DNA of 64,000 nucleotides from Mitsuaria sp. WAJ17 (GCF_014174515.1 NZ_JACJUG010000010.1:1-64000), one strand, 5' to 3'; positions 16,385 through 26,921 are shown, numbered from the stretch's first letter. The notes: generated from the sequence alone by a model not told the origin. A program made the numbers and translations.

Positions 16385-18370
16385 TCAGATCAGCACATTG
16401 AGCAGGGCATTGCCGATACCCATCAGCGCGGCGCCGGAAATGAGGCCGGCGCAGATGGACTCGCCACCCTCGACCCAGCGGCGGTAGCCGGCGCTCTTGG
16501 GATCGGCCTCGTTGCGCTTGTGCATCATCCAGAACAGCAGCGCGCCCATGAACATGCAGATCACCGCATCCGGCGGCAGCACCACGCCCAGGCCGATGGA
16601 GACCGAGGACAACGGGAAGCGGCCGCGCGTACGGATGCGCAGCACCTCGATGACCACGGCCGTCACGGCCGCCACGGCCATGGAGATCAGCGCGGAAGTC
16701 GGCAGCTGGCTGAGGCCCTTGGCGATCAGTTCGGCCACGCCCTTCCACTGCAGCGCCGCCGGGAAGGCGAACTGGTCGCTGACGATGGTGGCTGCGCTGC
16801 GCACGCCGTTCGCGTCAGGCGGCAGGAAGAGCAGGAAGAACAGCGGCACGGCCGACAGGGTGCCTGCCAGGATGCCGACGATGTGGCCCACGGCCTGGTG
16901 GCGCGGCTTGCCGCCCAGCATGTAGCCGGGCTTGATGTCCGAGAGCAGGTTGGAGGCATTGGACGCGATGTCCGAGGTCATGGTTGCCGGCAGCAGGTTG
17001 GATGCCGGGTTGCTGCGGTCCAGGGCGCCCACGGTGAACTGGGTGATCTTGGACAGCGCGCCGGTGGGCGTCCATGAAGTCAGAGCCATGGCGTTGGCGC
17101 AGATCACGGTCAGCACCAGGATCAGGGGCAGCGAGATCAGGCCCAGCAGCCAGGGCACCCCGAAGAAGGTGTGGGTCAGCCACACGCTGACGGCACTCAG
17201 CAGGGGCACGCCCACGTAGGACAGCCACAGGGGCATCTCGATGTCGCGCAACAGGTCGGGTCCCTCATTGGCCTTGTCCGCCTTGGACTTGCGCTTGAAG
17301 AGGCTGGTGATCAGCTCCGGCTTGGCCAGCAGACCCACCAAGGCGCCCACCACCATCATGGTGACGGCCCACCACAGGGACCACTGGTTGACGATCTCGG
17401 CGCGGTTCAGGGGCACGGCGGTGCCGTCCAGGCGCACGCGCGGGGCGATGTCGCCCATCTGGATCATCAGCGGCGCCAGCACGCCGAAGTTCAGCAGCGT
17501 GCCGATCAGGCAACTGGTGGCCACGGCCATGCCCATGAGGCCGCCGACGCCCAGCATGGCCATGTCCAAGGTCAGGCGCAGACCCAGCACGCGCAGGTCG
17601 GTACCCAGGATCTTGGGAATGTAGGCCTCGGCCTTGGTGGCCCAGGCATAGTAGTAGTGGTCCAGCTTCTCATGCAGGTACCAGGGCTCCTTCATGCCGG
17701 CCCACTGGTCCATGCGCAGGATCTTGAACTGGATCAGCTTCATCCAGCCGTCGCTCACCACGGCCTGGTAGACGGCCGCAATGCCCGCCACCTTGCCCAG
17801 CAGGCTGGCCTTGTACAGGCCCTCAGCGCCATCGCCGGAGTACAGCGAGTCCAGCACCACGCCGCAGGCGCGGCCCTCCGGGAAGGGCAGCTGGTCCTCG
17901 TTGATGAAGCGGCGCTTCATCGGGAAGGCCACCAGCACGCCCAGCACCGACACGACGATCAGCCAGACCATCAGCTGCCACCAGGGGATGATGTGGCCCG
18001 TCATCATCATGTAGGCCGGCAGGCCGGCGATCAGCGGCATCACGGTGTAGCCCGCTGCGGTGGCTATGGACTGGGTGCAGTTGTTCTCCAGCACGCTGAA
18101 GTCGCGGGCCATGCCGGCATTGGACAGGGACTTGAACAGAGCGAAGGCCAGGATCACCGAGGTCAGGCCCACGCCGATGCCCACGCCGGTCTTGGCACCG
18201 ATGTACAGCGCGGTGGCCGTCAGCACCAGGCCCAGCAGGAAGCCCGTCAGGGCGGAGCGCAGCGTCAGCTGCGGCATGTCCTTCTGGAAGACGTTGTTGA
18301 ACCACCAGGCGTCTTTCTCTGCCCGGCTCCAGCTGCGAATCTGTTCGTCGCTGAGATGTTGAATGGCCAT
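16385..18370 (-). CDS. OPT family oligopeptide transporter
   Basis: A 661-residue polytopic membrane protein of the OPT family, proton-coupled importers of oligopeptides or metal chelates. About 14-16 hydrophobic helices are visible. Family phrases include QLTLRSALTGFLLGLVLT, YIGAKTGVGIGVGLTSVI, FPEGRACGVVLDSLYSG and CIFMGALLFWMMHKR. The prokaryotic OPT group includes putative peptide (EspB-type) transporters, but the substrate is not known. The ATG at 18370 (MAIQHLSDEQIRSW) was preferred over an in-frame start 62 codons upstream whose extension has no family resemblance. No partner gene is adjacent; it lies between two tRNA genes. Confidence 0.92.
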   Translation of the reverse strand: MAIQHLSDEQIRSWSRAEKDAWWFNNVFQKDMPQLTLRSALTGFLLGLVLTATALYIGAKTGVGIGVGLTSVILAFALFKSLSNAGMARDFSVLENNCTQSIATAAGYTVMPLIAGLPAYMMMTGHIIPWWQLMVWLIVVSVLGVLVAFPMKRRFINEDQLPFPEGRACGVVLDSLYSGDGAEGLYKASLLGKVAGIAAVYQAVVSDGWMKLIQFKILRMDQWAGMKEPWYLHEKLDHYYYAWATKAEAYIPKILGTDLRVLGLRLTLDMAMLGVGGLMGMAVATSCLIGTLLNFGVLAPLMIQMGDIAPRVRLDGTAVPLNRAEIVNQWSLWWAVTMMVVGALVGLLAKPELITSLFKRKSKADKANEGPDLLRDIEMPLWLSYVGVPLLSAVSVWLTHTFFGVPWLLGLISLPLILVLTVICANAMALTSWTPTGALSKITQFTVGALDRSNPASNLLPATMTSDIASNASNLLSDIKPGYMLGGKPRHQAVGHIVGILAGTLSAVPLFFLLFLPPDANGVRSAATIVSDQFAFPAALQWKGVAELIAKGLSQLPTSALISMAVAAVTAVVIEVLRIRTRGRFPLSSVSIGLGVVLPPDAVICMFMGALLFWMMHKRNEADPKSAGYRRWVEGGESICAGLISGAALMGIGNALLNVLI

Positions 18371-18597
18371 GCTGTTCTTGATGATGAACGTCGGCGAGCC
18401 GACTGAGCAGTTGCGGGCGCTCGTGGCGCCCTGCCGCAAAAGGTGCGCGGATTGTGTCAGCCGCCTTCGCGCCGCAGCCAGGGGGTTGTCCAGTAGGGGA
18501 CGGCCCTGGAAGCACTCGGAAGGCCTGGCAGGCGCCGGATCCTTGACCAAGGCCAACGTCTCATCGCTCGCCGATTGGAAGGACCGGATTCCGTTAG

Positions 18598-18630
18598 AAA
18601 AACAGCCCGCCTATTGCTAGGCGGGCTGTT
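18598..18630 (-). terminator. Intrinsic terminator downstream of tRNA-Pro
   Basis: A 12-bp perfect stem (AACAGCCCGCCT/AGGCGGGCTGTT) with a 6-nt loop, followed on the minus strand by a run of Ts, sits 33 nt after the tRNA. The region from here to the OPT start (18371-18597) shows nothing else that I can support. Confidence 0.9.
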
Positions 18631-18662
18631 CCAGATTCCTCTACAGAATCAATCACATTTGA

Positions 18663-18739
18663 TGGTCGGGGCGGCGGGATTCGAACTCGCGACCCTCTGC
18701 TCCCAAAGCAGATGCGCTACCAGGCTGCGCTACGCCCCG
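18663..18739 (-). tRNA. tRNA-Pro (anticodon TGG)
   Basis: The minus-strand cloverleaf has acceptor CGGGGCG/CGCCCCG, D-arm AGCGCAGCCTGGTAGCGC, anticodon stem TCTGC/GCAGA around TTTGGGA, T-arm with GAGTTCGAATCCC, discriminator A and an encoded CCA. It decodes CCA/CCG/CCN codons depending on modification. Confidence 0.98.
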
Positions 18740-18823
18740 ACGAAGCTTTGCATTCTAACCCGGGATTTGGAGTCTTCCGGAAAAACCCGCCCTGCCCTTC
18801 TCCCAGACAACGCTGGCGGCCCA

Positions 18824-21800
18824 TCAATCCACCTCGACCAGCCGCCCCTGGCCGGTGACGAAGGCCGTGCGCACGGACGCTCCGGGCTGCAGGGCCTGCA
18901 ACGCCGCGCGGTACTGCTGCAGTTGCTGCACATACTCGGGCTGGCGCTGCGGCGCCTCGTGCAGCTTGTAGTCCAGCACCCACCACTGGGCTGGCGCGCC
19001 AGCCTGCGGCCGACGCAGCACCAGGCGGTCCAGGCGCAAGTCCTGGCCCTCATGGCTGACCGGGACCTCGTTGCCGGCCCACTGGAGCTGGGCGGCATCG
19101 AAAAAAGGAGCGCAGTCGGGGCTGGTCAGGATGGCGCGCACGCAGCGCTCCAGGCGCTCGCTACGCCGGGCATCCAGGCCGTACATCTGGGCTGCGGCGC
19201 CCAGCAGCGTTTCCAGCGCAGCGCCCTGCCCCCGCGGCCCGCTGGCCCACTCCAGCACGCGGTGCATGGCCTCGCCCAGGGCGGCCATCTCGTCGAGCTC
19301 GGCCGTGCGCACCACCAGCTCGGCGGGCTCGGCGCGTGCCAGGTCTTGCGTCGGCGGTGGTGCCTCGGGCAGCAGGGGCAGCTCCAGGAGGCTGACCTCC
19401 TGGCCGGCGGCGGGCAAGGGCGCAGCGGCCGCCGGCTGCCAGGGTTCGGCCTGCTCGTGCAGGCGCTGCCACCAGCTGCCCGCGCCACCGCCCCGCACAG
19501 AAAGGCTGCGGCTGATCACCAGCCGTGACTTGGCGCGGGTCATGGCCACATACAGCGCATTGAGTTCCTCGCGCTGGCGTTCACCCTGCTCGAAGCGCAT
19601 GAGCGGGTCCAGCGCGGGCGGCGGGCTGCTTTCCGAGGCAATGAAGGCCACGCGCCGGGGCCCGGGCAGGTCCACAGGCCAGTCGATCAGCAGCGTGGCG
19701 TGGTCGGCCCGGGCCGGGGCGGCATCGCAGTCCATCAGCACCACGACCCGTGCCTCCAGCCCCTTGGCGCCGTGCACGGTGAGCAGTTGCACAGCATCGG
19801 CTTCACTGTGGGCCGGCAGGCTCAGCGCCCGCTGCCGCAGCGCACGCACGAAACCGTAGACGGTGGCGTAGCGCCCACCGTCCAGATCCAGGGCCAGACC
19901 CAGCAGAGACTGCAGTGCATGCAGGCGGCTGCGCCGCTCGCTGGGCGGCGCGCACTGGGCCACGCGGGCCAGCAGGTCGCCCTCGGCGAAGATGCGGTCC
20001 AGCAGCTCCTGGGGCGTGCTCTGCTGCAGGCGCGCAGACCAGGCCGACAGCAGACTTCGAGCGCGGCACAAGGCCGGCTCCAGTTCGCCCTCATCGGACA
20101 GCATCAAGGCCTGCCAGAAGCTGCGGCGCGGAGCCCCCGCGTCTTCCACTTCCGCGTCTTCCACTTCCGCGGCCCCGAGCCGCCGCACAGACCGTGCAGC
20201 CAGTGACAGCTGCAGCAGGGCCGCTTCGCTGACACCGAACAACGGGCTGCGCAGAGCATGGGCCAGCGACAGGTCATGCGAAGGCGAGGCCAGTGCGTCC
20301 AGCAACGCCAGCATGTCGCGCACATCGGGCGAGTCCAGCAAGGCCAGCTCCTCCGGCGCCACGTGCGCAATGCCCTGCGTCTTGAGTGCCTGTGCCAGCA
20401 CGCGCAGGCCCTCGCGCTTGCGGGCCAGCACAAAGATGTCGCCGGGCTGCAGCCCGCCCTGGGCCAGCAGCTCGCCCAGGGCCTGCGCGATGCGCTGGGC
20501 CTCGCCAGCGCGGCGCTGCAGCTCGGGCTCATGCCGGGCCTCGCTCAGGCTGGGGCGCCAGGGCAGTGCCGACTCGTCGTCCGTGGTCTGTTCGGCCGTG
20601 GCGGCGGTCTCCGCTGCCGCAGGATCGGCTGTCGGCTCGGCATCCAGACGGTACACGCCGGCAAGCCCGTCGATACCGCCCGATTCGGTGGTGTGCGGGC
20701 GAAAGCCCTGGTACTCCCCCAGGGCCTGGGCCTGTGACAACGCCGCATTCACGGCCGCCAGCACCTGCGGCGCATTGCGGCGCGTGTGGTCGCAGGCCAG
20801 CACGGCGGCATCGAGGCCTTGCTGGAGGAAGTCCCGCGCGGCCGCGAACACGCGCGGCTCGGCGCGACGGAAGCGGTAGATGCTCTGCTTGGGATCGCCC
20901 ACGATGAAGACCGACAGTGGGCGCTGGCCGCTGCCCCCTCCTCCGGCGCCGCTATAGGACGAGAGCCAGGCATGAAGCGCCTGCCACTGCAGGGGGCTGG
21001 TGTCCTGGAACTCGTCGATGAGCAGGTGGCGCAGTTGGGCGTCCAGGCGCTCCTGCACCCAGCCGGCCAGTGCCGCATCGCCCAGCACGGCCAGAGCGCC
21101 ACGCTCCAGGTCGTTCATGTCAACCAGGCCGCGCTGCTTCTTCAGATGGTCGAAGCTATCGACCAGCACCAGGCTCAGCCGCGCCAAACGCTGGTGAAGG
21201 CGCTGCGCCTCCTGCTGGTCCAGGCCGCGCTGGACCAGGGCGATCTCATCCGCCAGCGCCACGGCAAGGGGGCTTGTGGCCAGGGCCTTCACGGGCGTGC
21301 CGGCCTTGGTCAGCAGCCTGGCGCGCAGCACCTCGAACAGCTCGGCGGCCGACGCCCCTTCGCTCAGGGCCTGCTCGATGGCTGAGGCCGCCTTGCGCAT
21401 GGTCTCGTTGCGCCCCTGGCCCAGCTCAAGGGCCAGGTCTTGCCACCGCGCGCGCATCGACCCGACGCAGTCCAGTGGCGTCTCCTCGGCGAAGCGCGCG
21501 GACACCGAGGCCGGCCCCTCGACGCTGTCCATCAGCACGCCTTGCGCCTCTGCAAGGCGAAGCTCCACGCGCTTGCCGAAGCCCGCCTCCAGCCAGCGCA
21601 GGACCTTGCTGCGGCCGCAGTCATCGACCAGGGCCTGGTAGTCGGCCAGCAGCGCGGCATCGGCCAGCACGCGGGCGTGAAAGCCGCGCCAGACTTCGGG
21701 CATCAGCTCGCTCTCGTCCTCCAGCAGCTGCAGTTCCGGCGCGATGCCCAGCGCCTGCAGCAAGGCCATGGGCGCGGCACGCAGCAGTTGTGAAAACCAG

Positions 21801-22213
21801 GCGTGGAACGTGCGGATCTCCACCGGCCGCCCGCCCTCCAGCAACCGCTGCTGCAGGGCTTGCAGCAGCGGCGCCGCGCGCTGGGCTTCGTCGGCGTCCA
21901 TGCCGCGCTGGACCAGGGCCTCGCAGCGCCCGGCGTGGTCTGCACGGGCGAACTCGGCGAGCCACTCCGCGAGGCGTTGGCGCATCTCGCCAGCGGCCTT
22001 TCGGGTGAAGGTGATGGCCACGATCTGCTGGGGCTCGGCGCCATCCAGCAGCGCCCGCAGGATGCGCGACACCAGCATCCAGGTCTTGCCCGCACCGGCG
22101 CAGGCCTCCACCACCACGCTGCGCCGCGGATCGCAGGCGACTTGATAGAAGCGCTCGCGCGGCACGACCCGCGCATCGACCGTGTAGGCCGCATTCATCT
22201 GGGGCGCCGACAT
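18824..22213 (-). CDS. addA: AddA-like helicase-nuclease (UvrD family)
   Basis: A 1129-residue double-strand-break repair enzyme of the AddA/RecB type. Superfamily 1 helicase motifs: Walker A ACAGAGKT (K43), TFTRKAAGEMRQRL (Ia), LLIDEFQDTSPLQW (II), VGDPKQSIYRFRRAEP (III), LLTVHGAKGLEARVVVL (V) and ALYVAMTRAKSRLVISRS (VI). A C-terminal PD-(D/E)XK nuclease is seen as VLDYKLHEAPQRQPEYVQQL near residue 1085. It unwinds and trims DNA ends for RecA loading. Its start overlaps the stop of the upstream addB-like gene by one base (TGATG). A 15-bp tandem duplication lies inside it (separate entry). Calling it AddA rather than another UvrD-nuclease fusion rests on the paired neighbour. Confidence 0.9.
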   Translation of the reverse strand: MSAPQMNAAYTVDARVVPRERFYQVACDPRRSVVVEACAGAGKTWMLVSRILRALLDGAEPQQIVAITFTRKAAGEMRQRLAEWLAEFARADHAGRCEALVQRGMDADEAQRAAPLLQALQQRLLEGGRPVEIRTFHAWFSQLLRAAPMALLQALGIAPELQLLEDESELMPEVWRGFHARVLADAALLADYQALVDDCGRSKVLRWLEAGFGKRVELRLAEAQGVLMDSVEGPASVSARFAEETPLDCVGSMRARWQDLALELGQGRNETMRKAASAIEQALSEGASAAELFEVLRARLLTKAGTPVKALATSPLAVALADEIALVQRGLDQQEAQRLHQRLARLSLVLVDSFDHLKKQRGLVDMNDLERGALAVLGDAALAGWVQERLDAQLRHLLIDEFQDTSPLQWQALHAWLSSYSGAGGGGSGQRPLSVFIVGDPKQSIYRFRRAEPRVFAAARDFLQQGLDAAVLACDHTRRNAPQVLAAVNAALSQAQALGEYQGFRPHTTESGGIDGLAGVYRLDAEPTADPAAAETAATAEQTTDDESALPWRPSLSEARHEPELQRRAGEAQRIAQALGELLAQGGLQPGDIFVLARKREGLRVLAQALKTQGIAHVAPEELALLDSPDVRDMLALLDALASPSHDLSLAHALRSPLFGVSEAALLQLSLAARSVRRLGAAEVEDAEVEDAGAPRRSFWQALMLSDEGELEPALCRARSLLSAWSARLQQSTPQELLDRIFAEGDLLARVAQCAPPSERRSRLHALQSLLGLALDLDGGRYATVYGFVRALRQRALSLPAHSEADAVQLLTVHGAKGLEARVVVLMDCDAAPARADHATLLIDWPVDLPGPRRVAFIASESSPPPALDPLMRFEQGERQREELNALYVAMTRAKSRLVISRSLSVRGGGAGSWWQRLHEQAEPWQPAAAAPLPAAGQEVSLLELPLLPEAPPPTQDLARAEPAELVVRTAELDEMAALGEAMHRVLEWASGPRGQGAALETLLGAAAQMYGLDARRSERLERCVRAILTSPDCAPFFDAAQLQWAGNEVPVSHEGQDLRLDRLVLRRPQAGAPAQWWVLDYKLHEAPQRQPEYVQQLQQYRAALQALQPGASVRTAFVTGQGRLVEVD
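20141..20170. repeat. 15-bp tandem duplication inside addA
   Basis: Two perfect adjacent copies of GTCTTCCACTTCCGC. On the coding strand they encode AEVED twice in a row. The frame is kept. The copies look like a recent slippage event. Confidence 0.85.
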
Positions 22214-24939
22214 CAGGGACTGCCCTCCCACCAGTCGTCCTTGCGGCACAGGCCGCGCACCGGGCACAAGGCGCAGGCCCGGCCCTCGCCCAGTGCAGGC
22301 AAGGCGGCCCCTGCCTGCACCTCGGCCAGGTCCTGTTCCAGTCCCTGACGCAGCAGCTCGGCATTGAGCGCCACCTGGGGATGCGGCAGCAGCTGCAGGC
22401 CCTTGCTGTCATCCAGCATCAGGTAGGCGGCCTCCAGTGTGGCACCACTCGCGGCGGCCTCCTCGGCACTCAGCAGGGCGTAGACGGCCAGTTGGGTGTC
22501 CTCCAGCGGGCGTTTGAGCCTGTCCTTGATCGCCTCCGTGGACCCGGTTTTGTAGTCCAGCAGCAGGCGCCGCCCGAGCTGTTCGTCGAAGCGGTCCAGG
22601 CGCCCCTGCAGGCGCAGCTCGCGCAGCACTGGGTGCGTCCAGGGCTGGCATTGGCGGGGCTGCTCGCCACCCTCGTATTGCCAGCCCGCCGCCTCATGGC
22701 CGGCCAGCCAGGCCAGGTAGCGCGGCTGCAGGCGCCGGAAGCTGGCCAGGTAGGGCAGAAACTCGGCCTCGGACAGGCCCATGCGCTGGCGCTCGTGCTC
22801 GGCGGCATCGGCCAGGGCCTGGGCGGCATCGTCGGGGCGCTGCTCGCGGGCCAGCTCATGGAAGCGATGCAGCACGGCGTGCAGCCAGTTGCCGTAGTCG
22901 CGCTTGTCGAGCTCCTCGACAAGCTCCTCGTCCTCGCGAAGCCCCAGCAGCTGCAGGCCGAAGAACTGGTAGGGGCAGTTGCGCAGGGCCTCCAGGGCGC
23001 TGGCGCTGAGGGCCCGCGGTAGCTGACCCGCGGCACTCGCCTGGGCCCTGTGCATGGGTTGGGCCGCCAGGGCACGCCGCGGGCGCGGGTCTTGCCAGGC
23101 GGGAATGGCACCGGCTCCGGATTGCTCGCGGGCGGCTTCCAGCCGCTCCAGCAGGGGGCTGCGGGCCAGGGGCTCGCTGCCAGCCCGGTCGCAACGCAGC
23201 ACGGTCAGGTGCGGCGCACGCAGCAGTTGCACGAAGCCCGCCGCGAGCTGGGCGCGTCGCCCGGCTTGATCGGGCATGCCCAGCTGTCTGGCCAGCGTGT
23301 CGGGCAGCAGCACGGGACCCGCGGCCACCTGGCCCAGGGTCAGGGCATCCGCACCGGGCAGCACGATGGCGGCGAAGGGGCGCAGCATGGCCCGTGCCAT
23401 GGGCGTCACCAGCACCTGCAGGTCCGCAGGCAGTTCAGGGACGAATTGCTGGGCTTCCAGGGTCTCGTTGACCCACTGGACGAAATCCGTGCTGCCCAGC
23501 AGCGTACTCTGCAGGGCCAGTTGATGGGCGGAGTCCGGCCAGGGCTCCCGCTGCAGCCACAAGGCCAGCAGCAACTGGCGCCCCGCGGCCTGCTCGCCAA
23601 GCCAGGCCAGGGCGCCCAGGCGCTCCAGCAGGCGGCGCAATTGATCCAACCATTGCGCCAGATTACGCTGAGCGGGTCCTGCGCGCAGGATGGCCAGCAG
23701 CTCCTGGGCGTCCTGCCACAGACGGCTCGCCGGGCCCTTCAGATGCGTAGCCTGGACCGTGCCTGACTGCACCCAGCCCAGGCGGCGGCATTGCGATTCG
23801 AGCTGGTCGACGGCATCGGCGGCCTGGCGTTCGCGCAGTCCCCGTGACAGATCGCTCTTGAGCCACTGCAGCAGCTCGTCGATGCTGGCCCGAGGCTGGG
23901 CCGCGCGCAGCAGCGCCATCAGCTGGGCGGCCTCGGGCGTGGTTGCCAGGGTCCAGCCGGTCTCGTCGCCCAGGCGCACGGACTGGCGCTCCAGCAAGGC
24001 TCGCACGCGCCGCACCAGCACGCGGTCCTGAGCGATCAGGGCCACGGGCAGCTCCTGCCGGCGGATGTGCTCCAGCACCGTGGCGGCGGTGCACTGGGCC
24101 AGTGATTCGGGGTCCTCGCAGCGCGCCTCCTGCAGGCGCACTGGCGGTAGATCCGAAGCCAACTGCTCCAGCGTGCGGTCGGCATCCAGCAGCAGGCAGG
24201 GAATGCCGTCGGCGGCTGCGGCCGACAGCAGGGCGTCGCTAAGAGGATCGACGCCGCCGGCGCGCATCAGCACCCAGGCGCTGGGACGCAGGCTGAAGAG
24301 GGCATCCGTCGCCGGCACGCGGCTGTCGCTGGCGGCCCATTCGAGCGCCACCAGGGCCAGGGCCTGCTCCAGGTCGGCAGGACCGCTCTGCTGCAGGGCC
24401 TGGCGGGCGCGCGGCCAGAAGGCCTGCCGCCCTTGCGGGCCCAGGGCATGGGCATGGCGGGCCAAGGCCTGCGCGGCCTCCACGAGATGCTGCAAAGCCA
24501 GTTGCCAGGCTCGCGCGTCCTGCCGGCGCAGATCCTCGGCCCAGCTCTGGCCTGCGAGCAGTTGGCGGGCATTGAGCACGTCGATGGCCGCATCGAAGCT
24601 GATCTGGAGGCCCTGCGACAGGGGGCTGGGCCCCAGGGCGGAGGCCAGGCTGTGCGTGGTCTCCATGCGGGGTTGCCAGAGGCCGGTGCTGCGCCAGGCC
24701 CTGCGCGCAGAGGCCAGGTGCTGGGCAAAAGGCAGCAGCACGACGGCATCGCGGCTCTGCACGCCCCGCGCCTGCATCCAGCCGGCCATGCGCTGGACGG
24801 CCGCCTCCCAGAAGGGCCGGGCCCCATCGCCCAAGCCCAGGGGCAGGTGTTGCGTCTCGATCTGTTGTTCTGCAGTCACGCCGTGCAAGGCTCCGTCCCG
24901 ACATCCCTGGCGCCCGGCAAGGGGCGGTTCACCAGCCAT
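22213..24939 (-). CDS. addB: AddB-like PD-(D/E)XK nuclease subunit
   Basis: About 908 residues; partner of the AddA-like protein. The N-terminal two thirds are an inactivated helicase-like scaffold ([30 protein letters not shown]). The C-terminal third has a PD-(D/E)XK nuclease ([20 protein letters not shown], then KTGS) and four cysteines, C655 (RNCPYQFF), C889, C892 and C898 ([10 protein letters not shown]), spaced as in the AddB iron-sulfur staple. ATG 24939 is chosen because GAGGTGA lies ~9 nt upstream; a GTG at 24879 is a real alternative. It is divergent from trxA and coupled to addA. Confidence 0.87.
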   Translation of the reverse strand: MAGEPPLAGRQGCRDGALHGVTAEQQIETQHLPLGLGDGARPFWEAAVQRMAGWMQARGVQSRDAVVLLPFAQHLASARRAWRSTGLWQPRMETTHSLASALGPSPLSQGLQISFDAAIDVLNARQLLAGQSWAEDLRRQDARAWQLALQHLVEAAQALARHAHALGPQGRQAFWPRARQALQQSGPADLEQALALVALEWAASDSRVPATDALFSLRPSAWVLMRAGGVDPLSDALLSAAAADGIPCLLLDADRTLEQLASDLPPVRLQEARCEDPESLAQCTAATVLEHIRRQELPVALIAQDRVLVRRVRALLERQSVRLGDETGWTLATTPEAAQLMALLRAAQPRASIDELLQWLKSDLSRGLRERQAADAVDQLESQCRRLGWVQSGTVQATHLKGPASRLWQDAQELLAILRAGPAQRNLAQWLDQLRRLLERLGALAWLGEQAAGRQLLLALWLQREPWPDSAHQLALQSTLLGSTDFVQWVNETLEAQQFVPELPADLQVLVTPMARAMLRPFAAIVLPGADALTLGQVAAGPVLLPDTLARQLGMPDQAGRRAQLAAGFVQLLRAPHLTVLRCDRAGSEPLARSPLLERLEAAREQSGAGAIPAWQDPRPRRALAAQPMHRAQASAAGQLPRALSASALEALRNCPYQFFGLQLLGLREDEELVEELDKRDYGNWLHAVLHRFHELAREQRPDDAAQALADAAEHERQRMGLSEAEFLPYLASFRRLQPRYLAWLAGHEAAGWQYEGGEQPRQCQPWTHPVLRELRLQGRLDRFDEQLGRRLLLDYKTGSTEAIKDRLKRPLEDTQLAVYALLSAEEAAASGATLEAAYLMLDDSKGLQLLPHPQVALNAELLRQGLEQDLAEVQAGAALPALGEGRACALCPVRGLCRKDDWWEGSP

Positions 24940-25066
24940 GAACCCCAATCACCTCGGGCCCTTGGCTCTTGTGTCAGAATCATTGTGCCCTGAGTCCTGC
25001 CCCCTGGCGGGCTTGCAAATAGTGACTCGGGCCCCGGCTGCGTGCAGCCTGTCCAAGGACTCATCC

Positions 25067-25396
25067 ATGAGCAGCGAACTGATCAAACACATCTCCGACG
25101 CGTCATTCGACGCCGATGTCCTCCAATCCGCCACGCCCGTGCTGGTGGACTACTGGGCCGAATGGTGCGGCCCCTGCAAGATGATTGCCCCCATCCTGGA
25201 CGAAGTGGCCAAGGATTACGGCAGCCGTCTGCAGGTCGCCAAGATGAACGTGGACGAGAACCGTGAAGTGCCCGCCAAGTTCGGCATCCGTGGCATTCCG
25301 ACTCTCATGCTCTTCAAGGACGGCCAGCTGGCCGCAACCAAGGTTGGCGCCCTCTCCAAGGCCCAGTTGACGTCCTTCCTCGACGCCAACCTATAA
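25067..25396 (+). CDS. trxA: Thioredoxin
   Basis: A 109-residue thioredoxin, the general cytosolic disulfide reductase. The active site is WCGPC (C34, C37), with D27 (LVDYW) buried behind it, the cis-Pro in RGIPTLMLF, and the usual length. It lies directly upstream of rho, as in many proteobacteria. Its last codons and stop overlap a strong promoter-like sequence that probably serves rho. Confidence 0.98.
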   Translation: MSSELIKHISDASFDADVLQSATPVLVDYWAEWCGPCKMIAPILDEVAKDYGSRLQVAKMNVDENREVPAKFGIRGIPTLMLFKDGQLAATKVGALSKAQLTSFLDANL

Positions 25397-25397
25397 T
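25367..25397 (+). promoter_or_regulatory. Promoter-like sequence for rho inside the end of trxA
   Basis: TTGACG at 25367 and a perfect TATAAT at 25392 are separated by 19 nt. The -10 overlaps the trxA stop. The spacer is a little long for sigma-70, but both hexamers are strong. A rho transcript from here would have a ~205-nt leader. Confidence 0.6.
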
Positions 25398-25408
25398 CTC
25401 CCCCACAT

Positions 25409-25473
25409 GCCCGGCCCCACTCGGCCGGGCTTGAATGGCCAACATGCCCCAGCCGGTCCGGCTTCGGGGCATG
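25409..25473 (+). promoter_or_regulatory. Structured rho leader: two strong hairpins
   Basis: Hairpin 1 (25409-25430) pairs GCCCGGCC with GGCCGGGC. Hairpin 2 (25443-25473) pairs CATGCCCC with GGGGCATG and nests AGCC/GGCT inside. Neither is followed at once by a clean U-run, though T-rich DNA begins about 25 nt after the second. The remaining leader to 25612 holds no gene I can support. The first hairpin could end trxA transcription; both could take part in rho autoregulation. Confidence 0.55.
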
Positions 25474-25612
25474 GACTCGGCGCCCAAGCTCCCGCACCTT
25501 TTGTTTGTGTTGACTGCCCTGATGCGCTGCGCATGGGCGGCGATGGCGATGGCGACCGAAGATCCTGTCCCGGGTTTCTGGCAGACCCTGGACGACCCAA
25601 CCGGGTTTCCCC

Positions 25613-26875
25613 ATGCATCTTTCTGAACTGAAAGCGCTTCACGTCTCCGCCCTGATCAAGATGGGCGAGGAGCTGGAGATCGACAACGTCGCCCGCATGC
25701 GCAAGCAGGAGCTGATGTTCGCGATCATGAAGAAGCGCGCCAAGGCGGGCGAACAAGTCTTTGGTGACGGCGTCCTCGAAGTACTGCCTGACGGCTTCGG
25801 CTTCCTGCGCTCGCCGGACACCAGCTACATGGCGTCCACCGACGACATCTACCTCTCCCCGAGCCAGATCCGCCGCTTCAACCTCCACACCGGCGACATG
25901 ATCGAAGGCGAAGTGCGCGTTCCCAAGGACGGGGAACGCTACTTCGCCCTGGTCAAGGTCGATCGCGTGAACGGGCTCACCCCCGAGGAGAGCAAGCACA
26001 AGATCATGTTCGAGAACCTGACGCCCTTGTTCCCCAAGGAGCAGTTCAAGCTCGAGCGCGAGATCAAGAGCGACGAGAACATCACCGGCCGCATCATCGA
26101 CCTCATCGCGCCCATCGGCAAAGGCCAGCGCGCCCTGCTGGTGGCCCAGCCCAAGACCGGCAAGACGATGATGATGCAGCAGTTGGCGCACGCCATCACG
26201 GCCAACCATCCGGAAGCGCACCTCATCGTGCTGCTGGTGGACGAGCGCCCTGAGGAAGTGACCGAGATGCTGCGCACCGTGCGGGGCGAGGTGATCTCCT
26301 CCACTTTCGACGAGCCCGCCGCCCGCCACGTGCAGGTTGCCGAGATGGTGATCGAGCGCGCCAAGCGCCTGGTCGAGCTCAAGAAGGACGTGGTGATCCT
26401 GCTGGATTCCATCACCCGCCTGGCCCGCGCCTACAACAACGTCCTGCCCTCCTCCGGCAAGGTGCTGACCGGCGGCGTGGATGCCAACGCCCTGCAGCGC
26501 CCCAAGCGCTTCTTCGGCGCGGCCCGAAATGTCGAGGAAGGCGGTTCGCTGACCATCATCGGCACCGCGCTGATCGACACCGGCTCGCGCATGGACGAGG
26601 TGATCTACGAAGAGTTCAAGGGCACCGGCAACTGCGAAATCCACCTGGATCGCCGCATGGCCGAAAAGCGTGTCTACCCCTCGATCCTGATCAACAAGTC
26701 CGGCACCCGCCGCGAGGAGTTGCTGCTCAAGCCCGAGATCCTGCAAAAGAGCTGGATCCTGCGCAAGCTGCTCTACAACATGGACGAGATCGAGGCGATG
26801 GAGTTCATCCTCGACAAGATGAAGGCCAGCAAGAACAACCACGACTTCTTCGACATGATGCGAAGAGGCGGGTAA
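25613..26875 (+). CDS. rho: Transcription termination factor Rho
   Basis: A 420-residue Rho, the hexameric RNA helicase that ends transcription at Rho-dependent sites. It has the N-terminal helix bundle ([17 protein letters not shown]), the RNA-binding cold-shock domain with DGFGFLR (60-66) and [10 protein letters not shown], the P-loop QPKTGKTM (~179-186), [14 protein letters not shown] (Walker B region), the Q-loop/R-loop region (RVVEL-like segment, [20 protein letters not shown]) and [14 protein letters not shown]. Length and sequence are canonical, with no insertion. trxA precedes it and rpmE follows. Confidence 0.98.
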   Translation: MHLSELKALHVSALIKMGEELEIDNVARMRKQELMFAIMKKRAKAGEQVFGDGVLEVLPDGFGFLRSPDTSYMASTDDIYLSPSQIRRFNLHTGDMIEGEVRVPKDGERYFALVKVDRVNGLTPEESKHKIMFENLTPLFPKEQFKLEREIKSDENITGRIIDLIAPIGKGQRALLVAQPKTGKTMMMQQLAHAITANHPEAHLIVLLVDERPEEVTEMLRTVRGEVISSTFDEPAARHVQVAEMVIERAKRLVELKKDVVILLDSITRLARAYNNVLPSSGKVLTGGVDANALQRPKRFFGAARNVEEGGSLTIIGTALIDTGSRMDEVIYEEFKGTGNCEIHLDRRMAEKRVYPSILINKSGTRREELLLKPEILQKSWILRKLLYNMDEIEAMEFILDKMKASKNNHDFFDMMRRGG

Positions 26876-26889
26876 TTCCGGCCTTCGAG

Positions 26890-26921
26890 CGCCGCCTCCC
26901 ACGCCGGGTAGGCGGCGTTTT
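26890..26921 (+). terminator. Intrinsic terminator after rho
   Basis: An 8-bp stem (CGCCGCCT/AGGCGGCG) with a 12-nt loop and TTTT lies 14 nt after the rho stop. Confidence 0.8.

Noticed and set aside
25397-25612. Small open frames in the rho leader as a leader peptide (rhoL-like)
   Set aside because: Several short frames exist but none has a good ribosome site or conserved look; the hairpins explain the region better.
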